A stretch of DNA of 64,000 nt, from contig JACRJQ010000002.1 of assembly GCA_016215405.1 (NCBI GenBank), positions 1 through 64,000 on the forward strand, given 5' to 3'. The notes below the pieces were generated by a model, which searched no databases, was not told the DNA's origin, and saw only the letters and a program-made list of their open reading frames with translations. The DNA comes from Candidatus Tayloriibacteriota bacterium. GTDB lineage: Bacteria > Patescibacteria > Paceibacteria > UBA9973 > UBA6065. A program made the translations under genes and the position numbers. Below, piece after piece: positions 18,452 through 26,416 of the stretch (positions are counted from its first letter, which is position 1; every line of letters begins with the position of its first letter).

Positions 18452-19828
18452 CTAGAACGAGGTCGCCGTAGGCTGGAAGTCGCCGAAATCGGCTTTTGAG
18501 ACTTCGAGGAACGAGGTCTTGTTTCCATCGAAGACGAGCTGGATCTCTCCGGTCGGGCCGTTTCGGTGCTTCTCTATCATGATGGTCGTCTCGCGGCTCC
18601 TCGCCTGGTCGCCGGATTCGTCTTTTTCGCGGTGGATGAACATGACGACGTCCGCGTCCTGTTCGATCGAACCGGAATCTCGAAGGTCGGAGAGGCGAGG
18701 CTTTCCTCCGCGCGACTCAACTGCGCGGTTGAGCTGGGAGAGGGCGAGAACGGGCACGTCGAGGTCTCGGGCGAGGTTCTTGAGGCCTCTCGATATCTCG
18801 GTGACCTGTTGCACGACGCTGTCCGAATTTATCGATTGGACAGGAGTCATGAGCTGGAGATAGTCGACGACGATAAGACCCAGCCCCTTTTCTGCCTTGA
18901 GGCGTCTCGCGATTGCGCGCATCTTGAGGATATTGTTTCCCGGCTGGTCGTCTATGAAGATAGGGGCCTTTGAGAGCACCTCCATGGCGTCTCGCAGGTG
19001 TACCGAGAGGTCTTCGAGATTGAGATTTCGGCCGGTGCGCAGCTTCCACGCGTCGATCTTGGACTGGGCCGCGAGCATCCTCTGTACGAGCTGCTGCGAG
19101 CTCATTTCCAAGGAGAATATGGCGGTAGGGACCTTGTGCGTAACCGCGGCGTTGCGCGCGATATCGAGGGCGAGGGAAGTCTTACCGACGGAAGGGCGGG
19201 CGGCGAGGATGATGAGATCGGATTTCTGGAGCCCCGAGAGCTTTTCGTCGAGAGCCTTGAATCCGGTCGGAACGCCTCGAAGCTCGTCTTTCGACGAGTG
19301 GAGCTTCTCGATCTGGTTCCAGGCCTCGGTGAGGGTATCCTTGAGCTCGACGAATTTGTGGGTTCCGACCGAGTTTGTGACGTCGAAGAGGCGCTTTTCG
19401 GCGGTGTCGATTATCTCCTCGAGCTCGCCGTTCTCCTGGAATCCCGTGTGGGTGATGTGCTCGCCGGCCTCGATGAGCTTCCTCATCATGCTCTTCTTTT
19501 GGACGATAGAGGCGTAGTGGCGGACGTTCGAAGCGGAGGGCACGAGCTGCACGAGCTCCGAGAGGTATGACGCCCCGCCCGCTCTCTCGAGCAAGCTCTC
19601 GTTCTTGAGCTTGTTCGAAAGGGAAAGGAGGTCGATCGGCTCGCCTTTGTTCATGAGGTCGACGGACGTCCTCCAGATGAGTCGGTGCTTCTCGGAATAG
19701 AAATCGTCCTCGCGGATGATGTCGGTTATCTCGTGGATCGCCTCCGGCCTGAGCATGATCGAGCCGAGGAGGGCCTGCTCTGCTTCAAGAGACTGCGGAG
19801 GGATGCGGATGTGGTCGCCTTTTGCCAT
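18452..19828 (-). CDS. dnaB: Replicative DNA helicase DnaB
   Basis: This 458-residue hexameric helicase has the normal family length. The N-terminal primase-interacting domain begins PPQSLEAEQALLGSIM. The RecA-like ATPase domain has Walker A AARPSVGKTSLAL near residue 210, Walker B LIVVDYLQLM, and the DnaB motifs RGLKNLARDLDVPV and LSDLRDSGSIEQDADVVMF. It unwinds DNA at the replication fork. A TAGAAT hexamer sits 6 bases before the ATG, so the mRNA is probably leaderless. The 475-base gap upstream holds dispersed repeats. Confidence 0.96.
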   Translation of the reverse strand: MAKGDHIRIPPQSLEAEQALLGSIMLRPEAIHEITDIIREDDFYSEKHRLIWRTSVDLMNKGEPIDLLSLSNKLKNESLLERAGGASYLSELVQLVPSASNVRHYASIVQKKSMMRKLIEAGEHITHTGFQENGELEEIIDTAEKRLFDVTNSVGTHKFVELKDTLTEAWNQIEKLHSSKDELRGVPTGFKALDEKLSGLQKSDLIILAARPSVGKTSLALDIARNAAVTHKVPTAIFSLEMSSQQLVQRMLAAQSKIDAWKLRTGRNLNLEDLSVHLRDAMEVLSKAPIFIDDQPGNNILKMRAIARRLKAEKGLGLIVVDYLQLMTPVQSINSDSVVQQVTEISRGLKNLARDLDVPVLALSQLNRAVESRGGKPRLSDLRDSGSIEQDADVVMFIHREKDESGDQARSRETTIMIEKHRNGPTGEIQLVFDGNKTSFLEVSKADFGDFQPTATSF

Positions 19829-20020
19829 AGAGACATTCTAGCACTACGGGGCGAGGATAAAGAAAATCTAAAAACGTTCATAAGCTGTGTGCAATTTGGG
19901 GACATCTCCTTTGCCCGATCCATTTTTCTTACTTCTAAGCTCAGACCCCTTTTTCTTTTAGCCGGTCCGCATTTTCTTCGCTGCGGGGCGCAAGCGTCCC
20001 TCGGAGGCTACTCCTCGGGC

Positions 20021-20108
20021 ATCTCCTTACAGGAGCAGTACACCTTTTGGACGGAGTACCGTCTCAAAAGGTTTTACGGAACGGGTCCCATCCCGTTCCT
20101 CACCTCGC
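20021..20108 (+). repeat. Structured dispersed element, copy A
   Basis: Three successive hairpins are seen: CTCCT-TAC-AGGAG (20023-20035), ACCTTTTGGACGG with CCGTCTCAAAAGGT (20042-20072), and GGAACGGG with CCCGTTCC (20078-20099). An inverted copy lies at 47660-47770. Stems keep pairing despite base changes, for example CTCCT/AGGAG becomes CACCT/AGGTG. It may be a structured RNA or a mobile palindromic element. The direction of any transcript is unknown. Confidence 0.7.
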
Positions 20109-20151
20109 TCAGAAAATGAGGACTCGGTGGAGGGGTTAAGAGAAGAAGGAG

Positions 20152-20187
20152 AAAGGCCCCGGTTCGCGAAGCGAACCGGGGCCTTTC
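20152..20187 (-). terminator. Probable cysS terminator with long stem
   Basis: A 16-bp stem AAAGGCCCCGGTTCGC / GCGAACCGGGGCCTTT with a 3-base loop lies downstream of cysS. On the minus strand it is followed by a pyrimidine-rich tract (CTCCTTCTTCTCTT). The repeat copy at 36.66 kb has a C-G pair changed to T-A on both arms, so the stem is maintained. Confidence 0.7.
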
Positions 20188-20198
20188 TTACCTACTCC

Positions 20199-20293
20199 GT
20201 CCATTTCCTTTGGCGGGATTAGCGGAGCGCGACGGCGCGAGCTGAAAGGAATCCGCTTCGGGCGGATTACCTGTACCCGACAAAGGAAAGGAC
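20199..20293. other. Structured 95-base element downstream of cysS
   Basis: Outer arms GTCCATTTCCTTTG (20199-20212) and CAAAGGAAAGGAC (20281-20293) pair over 13 bp with one bulged A. Inside are AATCCGC/GCGGATT (20250-20268) and a weaker GCGC stem near 20227-20240. The element lies 10 bases past the cysS stop and is not shared with the other repeat copy. It may be a 3' UTR structure. No known RNA family is recognised. Confidence 0.45.
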
Positions 20294-20303
20294 TAAATAA
20301 AAT

Positions 20304-21704
20304 CTATCTTTTCATTATTCTTTGCCCGTCGGAGGTGTCCTTGACGTCATAGCCGAGCTTCGCTATCTCGTTCCTAAGCTCGTCTGAACGGCTCCAATTC
20401 TTGTTCCTTCGAGCAACCTCTCTCTCTTGGGCGAGGGCTGATACGGCCTCGGGGACCTTCTCTTCTTCTACGGGCGCTTCGTCCGCCTTCGCAAGGCCGA
20501 GGAGCGAATCGATCTTAAGTATGGTCGCTTTCTTGTCGGCAGGAGAGAGTTTGTCGTCTCTGAGGATCTCCCATATCGTGGCGAGAGCTTTCGGCGTGTC
20601 GAGGTCGTCGGCGAGGCCAGAGAGCGCCTTGTCCCAGTACGCTGCGTCTACCTTTCCGCCGGAAGGGAGCTTGCAGACAGCGCCGTTAAGCCTCCTGTAG
20701 GCGTTTCTGGCCGCCTCGAGCGCCTCCCAGGTGAAAGAGAGCGGCGTTGAATAGCGGGCACCGAGGAGGAAGTAGCGATAATCCATAGGGGAGAAGCTTT
20801 TCTCCTTGAGGACATCGAGAGTGAGGAAGTTGCCCTCGGATTTCGCCATCTTCGCTCCGGCGATGTTCATAAAGGCCACATGCATCCAATATCTGACGAA
20901 CTGCTTTCCGGTGGCGCCTTCAGACTGGGCTATCTCGTTTTGGTGGTGGACGGGGATATGGTCGATGCCTCCCGTGTGGATATCGAACGTCTCGCCGAGG
21001 TACCTCATAGACATGGCCGAGCATTCGATGTGCCAGCCGGGAAAGCCCTTTCCCCAAGGAGATTCCCATTCCATATCGCGCTTTTCTCCCGCGGGGGAGA
21101 ATTTCCAAAGGGCGAAATCGGTAGGGTTCCTCTTCTCTTCGTTCACGCCTATACGCTCTCCCTCTCGGATGCCCGAAAGGTCGATGTGGCCGAGCTTGCC
21201 GTAATCAGGGAATTTCGATGTGTCGAAATATATGCCGTCGGATGTGCGATAGGTAAGGCTTTTCTTTTCGAGCAAGCGCACGATCGCTATCTGCTCCTTT
21301 ATGAAATCGGTCGCTCTCGGGAATATCGTTCCTTCGGTGTCGACGTTGAGGTCAGATAGATTCTCGAAGAACGCCTCCGTATAGAATTTTGCTATGTCCC
21401 AGGCCGATTTCTGCTCGCGCTTCTTCGCCTTCTCCATCTTGTCCTCTCCGGAATCGGCGTCGCTTACGAGGTGTCCTACGTCTGTTATGTTTATGACCTG
21501 CGCCACCTTGTAGCCCGCCGCCTTCATGAGCCTTTTGAGGCTGTCGGCAAAGACGTATGCGCGAAGGTTCCCTATGTGCGGATAGTTGTAGACCGTCGGC
21601 CCGCAGTGGTACATGCCGACTTTAGGGCGGCCGAAAAGGCTCTTCTTGAGGGGGACGAACTCCTCTTTCTTTCCGGTAAGGGTGTTGTGCAGGTAGATCT
21701 TCAT
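20304..21704 (-). CDS. cysS: Cysteinyl-tRNA synthetase
   Basis: This 466-residue class I synthetase charges tRNA-Cys with cysteine. It shows the family start KIYLHNTLTGKKEEF, a zinc-ligand Cys in MYHCGPTVYN, the HIGH-type motif YPHIGNLR, the zinc segment GWHIECSAMS, and a KMSKS variant KMAKSEGNFLTL. The C-terminal helical domain ends in NWSRSDELRNEIAKLGY. The length is normal. It starts 4 bases after the corA-like stop, so both are probably one transcript. A long-stem terminator and a structured element follow. Confidence 0.96.
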   Translation of the reverse strand: MKIYLHNTLTGKKEEFVPLKKSLFGRPKVGMYHCGPTVYNYPHIGNLRAYVFADSLKRLMKAAGYKVAQVINITDVGHLVSDADSGEDKMEKAKKREQKSAWDIAKFYTEAFFENLSDLNVDTEGTIFPRATDFIKEQIAIVRLLEKKSLTYRTSDGIYFDTSKFPDYGKLGHIDLSGIREGERIGVNEEKRNPTDFALWKFSPAGEKRDMEWESPWGKGFPGWHIECSAMSMRYLGETFDIHTGGIDHIPVHHQNEIAQSEGATGKQFVRYWMHVAFMNIAGAKMAKSEGNFLTLDVLKEKSFSPMDYRYFLLGARYSTPLSFTWEALEAARNAYRRLNGAVCKLPSGGKVDAAYWDKALSGLADDLDTPKALATIWEILRDDKLSPADKKATILKIDSLLGLAKADEAPVEEEKVPEAVSALAQEREVARRNKNWSRSDELRNEIAKLGYDVKDTSDGQRIMKR

Positions 21705-21708
21705 AGGG

Positions 21709-22623
21709 CTAGAACCACTTCTTCCTCTTAAAGGCCGCCGTCATGAGGCCCGTGGCGATGACGACGATCGCCACCACTATCCAAAAGTCGTTCGGTCGGC
21801 CGAGGATAGGGCGAGAGATTGCGTCGAGCTGGAGGAGGGCGATGAATATGGCAACGAGAGAGGTTATAAAGGTGATGACCGTAAGGGTCTGCACTATCTT
21901 GTTCTGTTTGGTCTCCAGGAGCGAGTTGTTCGTCTCTCGCATCTCGGAGAGGGTCTCAGAGAGGCCGATGACCGTCTTGTTGACCTTGAGGTGCTCGTTC
22001 TGCATCGCGCTGATGTAGCGGCCGTAATCTTTTCCGAAGAAAGGTTCCGAGGCTGCAGCGTAAGACTTGAGCACCTCCTCGTGGAGCGATGTTGCGTGCT
22101 TGAAGGAGAGGAGCTCCCTCGAAGCGTCGGATATCTCAAAGACCATCTCTCGCTCCTTGCCGCGGAAGATCTTTTTCTCGATGTCGTCGAGGCTGTCTCG
22201 CACCGACTCGAGCTCGTCGTGGAGCGAATGGTAGATCTCGCGGATCATGTAATAGAACATATAGCCCGCGTGCTTGCCCACGAGGTCGTTCCTCTTGAGG
22301 ATCGAGTTCACTTCGAACATCTTCGCGAACTTATGGAGAGCGTCTACCGTGTCGTATCTCGCGGTGACGATGAACTTCTTACCGATTATGAAATCGACCT
22401 CCTGGGTATTCTCCTTGTGCGAGTGCTTCCAGGCGGGGAAGTGGAGGATGAGATAGATGAAGTCGTCGTATGTGTCCACCTTTGACCGCGTGGTGGGCAG
22501 GAGAAGCTCCTCGGCGGCGAGGGGGTGTATCGCGTACTTTCCCATTATCTCGCGCACCTCGTCCGGCGTCGGATTCTCGAGGTCTACCCAGGTGACGTCC
22601 TTGTAGGCGTACGTATGGATCAT
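21709..22623 (-). CDS. corA: CorA-like divalent cation transporter lacking the GMN motif
   Basis: This 304-residue protein has the CorA layout: an alpha/beta cytoplasmic domain (WVDLENPTPDEVREI), a long helical stalk and two C-terminal membrane helices (VITFITSLVAIFIALLQL and FWIVVAIVVIATGLMTAAF) with a basic end KRKKW. In canonical CorA the first helix ends in Gly-Met-Asn, the ion selectivity motif. Here that place reads LDAISRPILGRPN, with no GMN or GxN. Function as a magnesium channel is therefore uncertain. A TATCAT hexamer lies 8 bases before the ATG, and the promoter region is shared with the divergent protease gene. Confidence 0.8.
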   Translation of the reverse strand: MIHTYAYKDVTWVDLENPTPDEVREIMGKYAIHPLAAEELLLPTTRSKVDTYDDFIYLILHFPAWKHSHKENTQEVDFIIGKKFIVTARYDTVDALHKFAKMFEVNSILKRNDLVGKHAGYMFYYMIREIYHSLHDELESVRDSLDDIEKKIFRGKEREMVFEISDASRELLSFKHATSLHEEVLKSYAAASEPFFGKDYGRYISAMQNEHLKVNKTVIGLSETLSEMRETNNSLLETKQNKIVQTLTVITFITSLVAIFIALLQLDAISRPILGRPNDFWIVVAIVVIATGLMTAAFKRKKWF

Positions 22624-22695
22624 ATGAATCTATGATAGCACGCGGAAGCGTACTCAATATTGTGAATATGCGCCGCCTCTGAGATAATAATCGCC
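22624..22695. promoter_or_regulatory. Divergent promoter region of corA-like gene and protease gene
   Basis: Only 72 bases separate the two start codons. On the minus strand TATCAT (22632-22637) lies 8 bases before corA. On the plus strand GATAAT (22683-22688) lies 7 bases before the protease ATG. Neither gene has a Shine-Dalgarno sequence. Confidence 0.55.
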
Positions 22696-23904
22696 ATGAT
22701 CCCGTCACAACGCGCAACTCTCGCTTCGGTCGCGCTCGCCATCGCGGCGATCGCTTTCGTCATGGGCTTTAGGACGGGGAATTCCGCGGTCGGATCGCCG
22801 GATTTCGCTGTCCCTTCCGTCTACAACAAGGAGGATGGCATGCCAGACGGCGTCGACTTCTCTCCGTTCTGGAAGGCGTGGGGGGTGATCGAAGACAAGT
22901 ATGCGGGCACGACGACGACAGCTGAGGACAAGCTCTGGGGAGCGATAGAGGGCCTCGCGAGCTCTCTCGGCGACCCCTACACGGTATTCTTTCCGCCTGT
23001 CGAGTCCAAGGTGTTCGCTTCCGAGATCGCCGGCAACTTCGAAGGCGTCGGAATGGAGGTCGGCGTGAAAGACGGTCGCCTCGTCGTCGTATCTCCGATA
23101 AAGGACGCTCCTGCGGAGAGGGCGGGCGTAAAGGCGGGCGATTTCATCCTCAAGATCGGCGACAAGCCGTCTAGCGACATGCCCACCGACAAGGCCGTAC
23201 AGCTTATCCGCGGCAAGGCGGGCACCAAGGTCACCCTCACGCTCGACCGCGAAGGCGCCGACAAGCCTATCGAGATAACCATCACTAGGGCGAAGATCGA
23301 CCTGCCGACGGTGAAGACGGAGCTTAAAGGGGACGTCTTCGTGATCGCGCTTTACAGCTTTAACGCTAACTCGGCGCAGCTTTTCAGGGGAGCCTTGAAA
23401 GATTTCATCGATTCAGGATCTCATAAGCTCATCATAGACCTGCGCGGAAACCCGGGAGGGTATCTCGAAGCTTCGATAGACATGGCGAGTTGGTTTCTGC
23501 CGTCGGGCGCCGTAGTGGTGCGCGAAGAGTTCGGACAGGAGCATGACGAGAGGCTCTATAGGAGCAAGGGGTACGATATCTTTGGAGACGCCTTGAAGCT
23601 CGTTCTTCTCGTCGACGGCGGATCGGCCTCGGCTTCCGAGATCCTCGCTGGGGCCCTCAAGGAGAACGGCAAAGCGACGCTCGTCGGCGCAAAGACTTTC
23701 GGAAAGGGTTCGGTCCAGGAACTCGTCACGATCACTCCCGAAACGTCCCTCAAGGTCACCATCGCGAAGTGGCTTACCCCAGATGGCAATTCGATCTCGA
23801 ATAACGGCATTACGCCGGATTATGAGGTAGAGATAGCCGAAGAGGACGTAAAGGCGAAAAGAGACCCCCAGATGGAGAAGGCGCTCGAGCTTCTCGCTAA
23901 ATAA
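22696..23904 (+). CDS. ctpA: C-terminal processing peptidase (S41 family)
   Basis: This 402-residue protein has an N-terminal signal or membrane anchor (ATLASVALAIAAIAFVMGF). A PDZ domain follows near residues 110-190 (GVGMEVGVKDGRLVVVSPI...AGVKAGDFILKIGD). The S41 catalytic domain has LIIDLRGNPGGYL, the nucleophile Ser in DGGSASASEILAGAL and the Lys in GAKTFGKGSVQEL. Such proteases cut C-termini of envelope proteins. The carboxypeptidase and the surface proteins of this window are possible but untested substrates. A GATAAT lies 7 bases before the ATG, so a leaderless mRNA is likely. Confidence 0.94.
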   Translation: MIPSQRATLASVALAIAAIAFVMGFRTGNSAVGSPDFAVPSVYNKEDGMPDGVDFSPFWKAWGVIEDKYAGTTTTAEDKLWGAIEGLASSLGDPYTVFFPPVESKVFASEIAGNFEGVGMEVGVKDGRLVVVSPIKDAPAERAGVKAGDFILKIGDKPSSDMPTDKAVQLIRGKAGTKVTLTLDREGADKPIEITITRAKIDLPTVKTELKGDVFVIALYSFNANSAQLFRGALKDFIDSGSHKLIIDLRGNPGGYLEASIDMASWFLPSGAVVVREEFGQEHDERLYRSKGYDIFGDALKLVLLVDGGSASASEILAGALKENGKATLVGAKTFGKGSVQELVTITPETSLKVTIAKWLTPDGNSISNNGITPDYEVEIAEEDVKAKRDPQMEKALELLAK

Positions 23905-23985
23905 AGCGATCCGGCTCGACGAAATGACAGAATCTCCTTAATCTGATAATGTATCCCCACAACTAACAGCGCTGATAACAACGAT

Positions 23986-24429
23986 ATGAAGATAGTAATG
24001 CTTAAGGACGTCAAGGGAGTAGGTAAGAAGCACGACATAAAGACCGTCGCCGACGGGTTCGCGCTCAATAGCCTCATCCCGCAGGGCATCGCTGAGGTCG
24101 CGACTGCAAAGTCGCTTGCCCGCGTAGAGGCACTTAAAAAGGAGGAAGAGGCTCAGAAGAAGATAATGGAAGACCTCCTTTCCAAGAATCTCAAGTCCAT
24201 CCACGACGCTGTCGTCGAGGTATCCGCCGGCGCGAACGAGAAAGGCCACCTTTTCGCAGGCCTCCACGCGGCCGAGATCGCGCCTCTCGTAAAGGAGAAG
24301 ACCCGTATCGATGTCCTCCCTGAATTCATACACCTCGAGAAGCCTATAAAGGAGGTAGGCGAGCACAAGATCGACGTTAAGGTGCATGGCAAGTCCGCGA
24401 CGTTCACACTCAAGGTGACGGCGAAGTAA
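23986..24429 (+). CDS. rplI: Ribosomal protein bL9
   Basis: This 147-residue protein has the two-domain L9 layout: an N-terminal RNA-binding lobe (KIVMLKDVKGVGKKHDIKTVADGFALNSLIPQG), a long Lys/Glu helix and a C-terminal domain (LFAGLHAAEIAPLV...INV-type strands). It binds 23S rRNA at the L1 stalk base. GATAAT (23945-23950) and a weaker GATAAC 6 bases before the ATG are candidate -10 boxes. An intrinsic terminator follows directly. Confidence 0.95.
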   Translation: MKIVMLKDVKGVGKKHDIKTVADGFALNSLIPQGIAEVATAKSLARVEALKKEEEAQKKIMEDLLSKNLKSIHDAVVEVSAGANEKGHLFAGLHAAEIAPLVKEKTRIDVLPEFIHLEKPIKEVGEHKIDVKVHGKSATFTLKVTAK

Positions 24430-24444
24430 GGAAGCGAACGACAG

Positions 24445-24483
24445 AAGAGGCCCGGCGCAAAGCGCCGGGCCTCTTGCTTTTTG
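24445..24483 (+). terminator. Intrinsic terminator of rplI
   Basis: A 14-bp stem AAGAGGCCCGGCGC / GCGCCGGGCCTCTT with loop AAA is followed by GCTTTTTG. Confidence 0.9.
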
Positions 24484-24542
24484 CCCCTGTATAGCTAGTC
24501 TTTCCTATAGGAATACCAAACCCCAACCACAGGAGAGACCCC

Positions 24543-25595
24543 TTGAACACCGAAAAGAAAAAGCGCCTGCTTTCCAAAGTGGCGTATGCGAGAGGATCAC
24601 TCTCGCATCTAAGGACGAATGCGTCTCCCCGGCGCGACCCAATCGACGGAGACATCCTTCAGGTCCTCGACCCGTTCGCAGAGGACGAGGGCCGCATCCT
24701 CTGCTCGAAGGCGTTCCGGCGCCTGGCGCAGAAGACGCAAGTGACCTCGTTTCCGACGAACACCTATATCCGCAATCGCCTCGTGCATACCGCCGAGGTC
24801 AAGCGGACGGCCGAGATGATCACCGACATTCTGGGCCTTAACACCCGCCTCGCCGGTGCGATCGCCTGGAATCACGATATCGGCCATGTGCCGTTCGGCC
24901 ACCAAGGCGAGTTCTTTATGAAGGACCGCTTCGGGAAGACCTTCACCCATGAGGTGATGGGAGTCGTCGTGGCGCAGCACATCGAGCGCAAGGGCAAGGG
25001 GACGAACCTCACCTTTGCTACGCTCGACGGCGGCATGCGCCATTCCGGAGATATGGCGACGAAGTCGATGACTGCGGAAGCCTGGGCGGTCCGATATGCG
25101 GACAAGATCGCCTTCCTCTTCGCGGATTACAACGACTTCGAGCGCATGGGCTGGCCGTTTAGGCCAGAGCTCAAGCGCCTCGTCGACTCGTTCGGCGCGG
25201 ACCAGCGAGAGCGGGTCTTTACCGCCGTCGCAGAGCTCGTCGCCGAATCCAAGGAGAAGGGCAGGGTGAGCTTCTCGGAATCGCCCGCAGCCCGCGACTT
25301 CGACCGGATACGGACTCTCATGTATGAGATCTATCCGCGCTTGACTCAACAGGATCCGAGGCGCATCCTTGTGCCGGTGTGCGATTTCCTCGACCGGCTC
25401 GCTATCGCTCCGACCGACCTCATGTTCGCGCTCATGACGGACAGAGATATGGTCTATCTGTCCGAGGTGCCGATGCTCAACATCGACCATCTCAAGCAGA
25501 CGTCAGTCTACGAGCTCCTTCCCATCATCACGAAGAAGAAGGTCGACATCTACGCCCCAGACCTCGATTGGGGCAACGTCGCGACCCGGGCCTAA
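24543..25595 (+). CDS. dgt: dGTPase-like HD-domain triphosphohydrolase
   Basis: This 350-residue protein belongs to the deoxyguanosinetriphosphate triphosphohydrolase family. The HD metal ligands are visible in RNRLVHTAEVKRT, WNHDIGHVPFGHQGE and RYADKIAFLFADYNDFERMG. It should hydrolyse dNTPs to the nucleoside and triphosphate, controlling dNTP pools. The start is TTG, supported by AGGAGAG 6 bases upstream, one of the few clear Shine-Dalgarno sequences here. Arg is mostly encoded by CGC/CGG, unlike its neighbours, which prefer AGG/AGA. Together these hint at a different origin or expression class. Confidence 0.88.
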   Translation: MNTEKKKRLLSKVAYARGSLSHLRTNASPRRDPIDGDILQVLDPFAEDEGRILCSKAFRRLAQKTQVTSFPTNTYIRNRLVHTAEVKRTAEMITDILGLNTRLAGAIAWNHDIGHVPFGHQGEFFMKDRFGKTFTHEVMGVVVAQHIERKGKGTNLTFATLDGGMRHSGDMATKSMTAEAWAVRYADKIAFLFADYNDFERMGWPFRPELKRLVDSFGADQRERVFTAVAELVAESKEKGRVSFSESPAARDFDRIRTLMYEIYPRLTQQDPRRILVPVCDFLDRLAIAPTDLMFALMTDRDMVYLSEVPMLNIDHLKQTSVYELLPIITKKKVDIYAPDLDWGNVATRA

Positions 25596-25652
25596 CCGCC
25601 TGGGTCGTTTTTTTAATACGCGCCAAAGAAAAAGCCCGGTCTAGCCGGGCGA
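25580..25652. terminator. Two back-to-back terminators between dgt and rpmA
   Basis: On the plus strand CGACCCGGG...CCTGGGTCG, followed by TTTTTTT, overlaps the dgt stop. On the minus strand GCCCGG-CTAGA-CCGGGC followed by TTTTTC serves rpmA (stem at 25632-25648). Confidence 0.8.
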
Positions 25653-25656
25653 TCTC

Positions 25657-25929
25657 TTATTCTACGTTCACTATGTTCTTCACCTTGGTCTTGCCGTTGA
25701 AGCCTTTTTTTCGCTTCGTAGAGAATTTGACGGTGCCTTCCGTGGTGGCGTAGATCGTATAGTCCTTGCCGATGTCTGTGTTCTTGCCCGGAAGCGTATT
25801 GAGGCCTTCCTGGCGGACGATTATAGAGCCTGACTGGGCCTTCTCGCCGGCATAGAGCTTTATACCCAGGTATCGCGGGTTAGAGTCTCGTCCGTTCTTT
25901 ACAGTACCGCCTGACTTTTTTGTTGCCAT
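25657..25929 (-). CDS. rpmA: Ribosomal protein bL27
   Basis: This 90-residue protein matches L27 (ATKKSGGTVKNGRDSNPRYLG, IIVRQEGLNTLPG, GKDYTIYATTEGTVKF). The mature N-terminus reaches the peptidyl transferase centre. There is no N-terminal extension of the Firmicutes type. rplU, the usual neighbour, is not adjacent. A TATAAA lies 8 bases before the ATG, and no Shine-Dalgarno is seen. It diverges from the Ada-like gene. Confidence 0.96.
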   Translation of the reverse strand: MATKKSGGTVKNGRDSNPRYLGIKLYAGEKAQSGSIIVRQEGLNTLPGKNTDIGKDYTIYATTEGTVKFSTKRKKGFNGKTKVKNIVNVE

Positions 25930-25979
25930 ATCGTTTCTTTATAAATATTTTATCTCCCGCGGGCTATGCTTTGGGGTAT

Positions 25980-26399
25980 ATGTTTAGGCTTCGAAGTATA
26001 GACCACATACGGCTAAAAATCAAGGCCATCGGGGATTTTATCGATAAAAGGGATGTCTATGCCTGCTGCATCGTTATTTTCGTGGGGGTTTCAAGCTTTT
26101 TTCTCGGCAGGCTCGACGGGATCGATTCGGCAAGGCCGCCCGTCACTATAGAAGGCCTTTCCGAACCGTCCATCCCTGTTTCTGCGGCGAAGGAGCCGGC
26201 GTTGCAGGCTAGAAGCCAGGCCGCGGCGGTGGGTCTGGGGGCAGGGAAGTACGTCGGATCGATATCGGGCGCGAAATATCACCTGCCGGCGTGTCCCGGG
26301 GCTCAGAGAATAGCTGAAGCCAACAAGGTGTGGTTCTCGACCCGAGAAGAGGCCGAAGCGGCTGGTTACGCCCCAGCAGCTAACTGCAAGGGAATATAG
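25980..26399 (+). CDS. Membrane-anchored protein with Ada-like metal-binding domain
   Basis: I chose the ATG at 25980 because TATGCT lies 9 bases upstream and the longer frame starts inside the rpmA promoter. The product has about 139 residues: a basic N-terminus, one membrane helix (YACCIVIFVGVSSFFLG), a linker and a C-terminal domain YVGSISGAKYHLPACPGAQRI...AAGYAPAANC. That pattern resembles the Ada-type zinc-binding domain found alone or fused to nucleases. Only two Cys remain with a His, so metal binding may be altered. It is probably anchored with the domain outside. The function is unknown. Confidence 0.7.
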   Translation: MFRLRSIDHIRLKIKAIGDFIDKRDVYACCIVIFVGVSSFFLGRLDGIDSARPPVTIEGLSEPSIPVSAAKEPALQARSQAAAVGLGAGKYVGSISGAKYHLPACPGAQRIAEANKVWFSTREEAEAAGYAPAANCKGI

Positions 26400-26416
26400 C
26401 TGCTATACTGTGCGGC

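Larger units (their letters stand above)
19956..20208. repeat. Composite intergenic repeat, full copy (also at 36591-36716)
   Basis: The left block (19956-19985) and the right block (20152-20208) both recur at 36591-36620 and 36660-36716, with only a few differences. Between the blocks this copy carries the hairpin-rich element at 20021-20108. The copy near 36.6 kb has only about 40 unrelated bases there. Both copies lie between the 3' end of one minus-strand gene and the 5' end of the next. Confidence 0.75.

Noticed and set aside
19685..20119. 144-codon plus-strand frame over the dnaB start and repeat region
   Set aside because: It overlaps dnaB in antisense, and its second half is the structured repeat. 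The residue mix is not protein-like.
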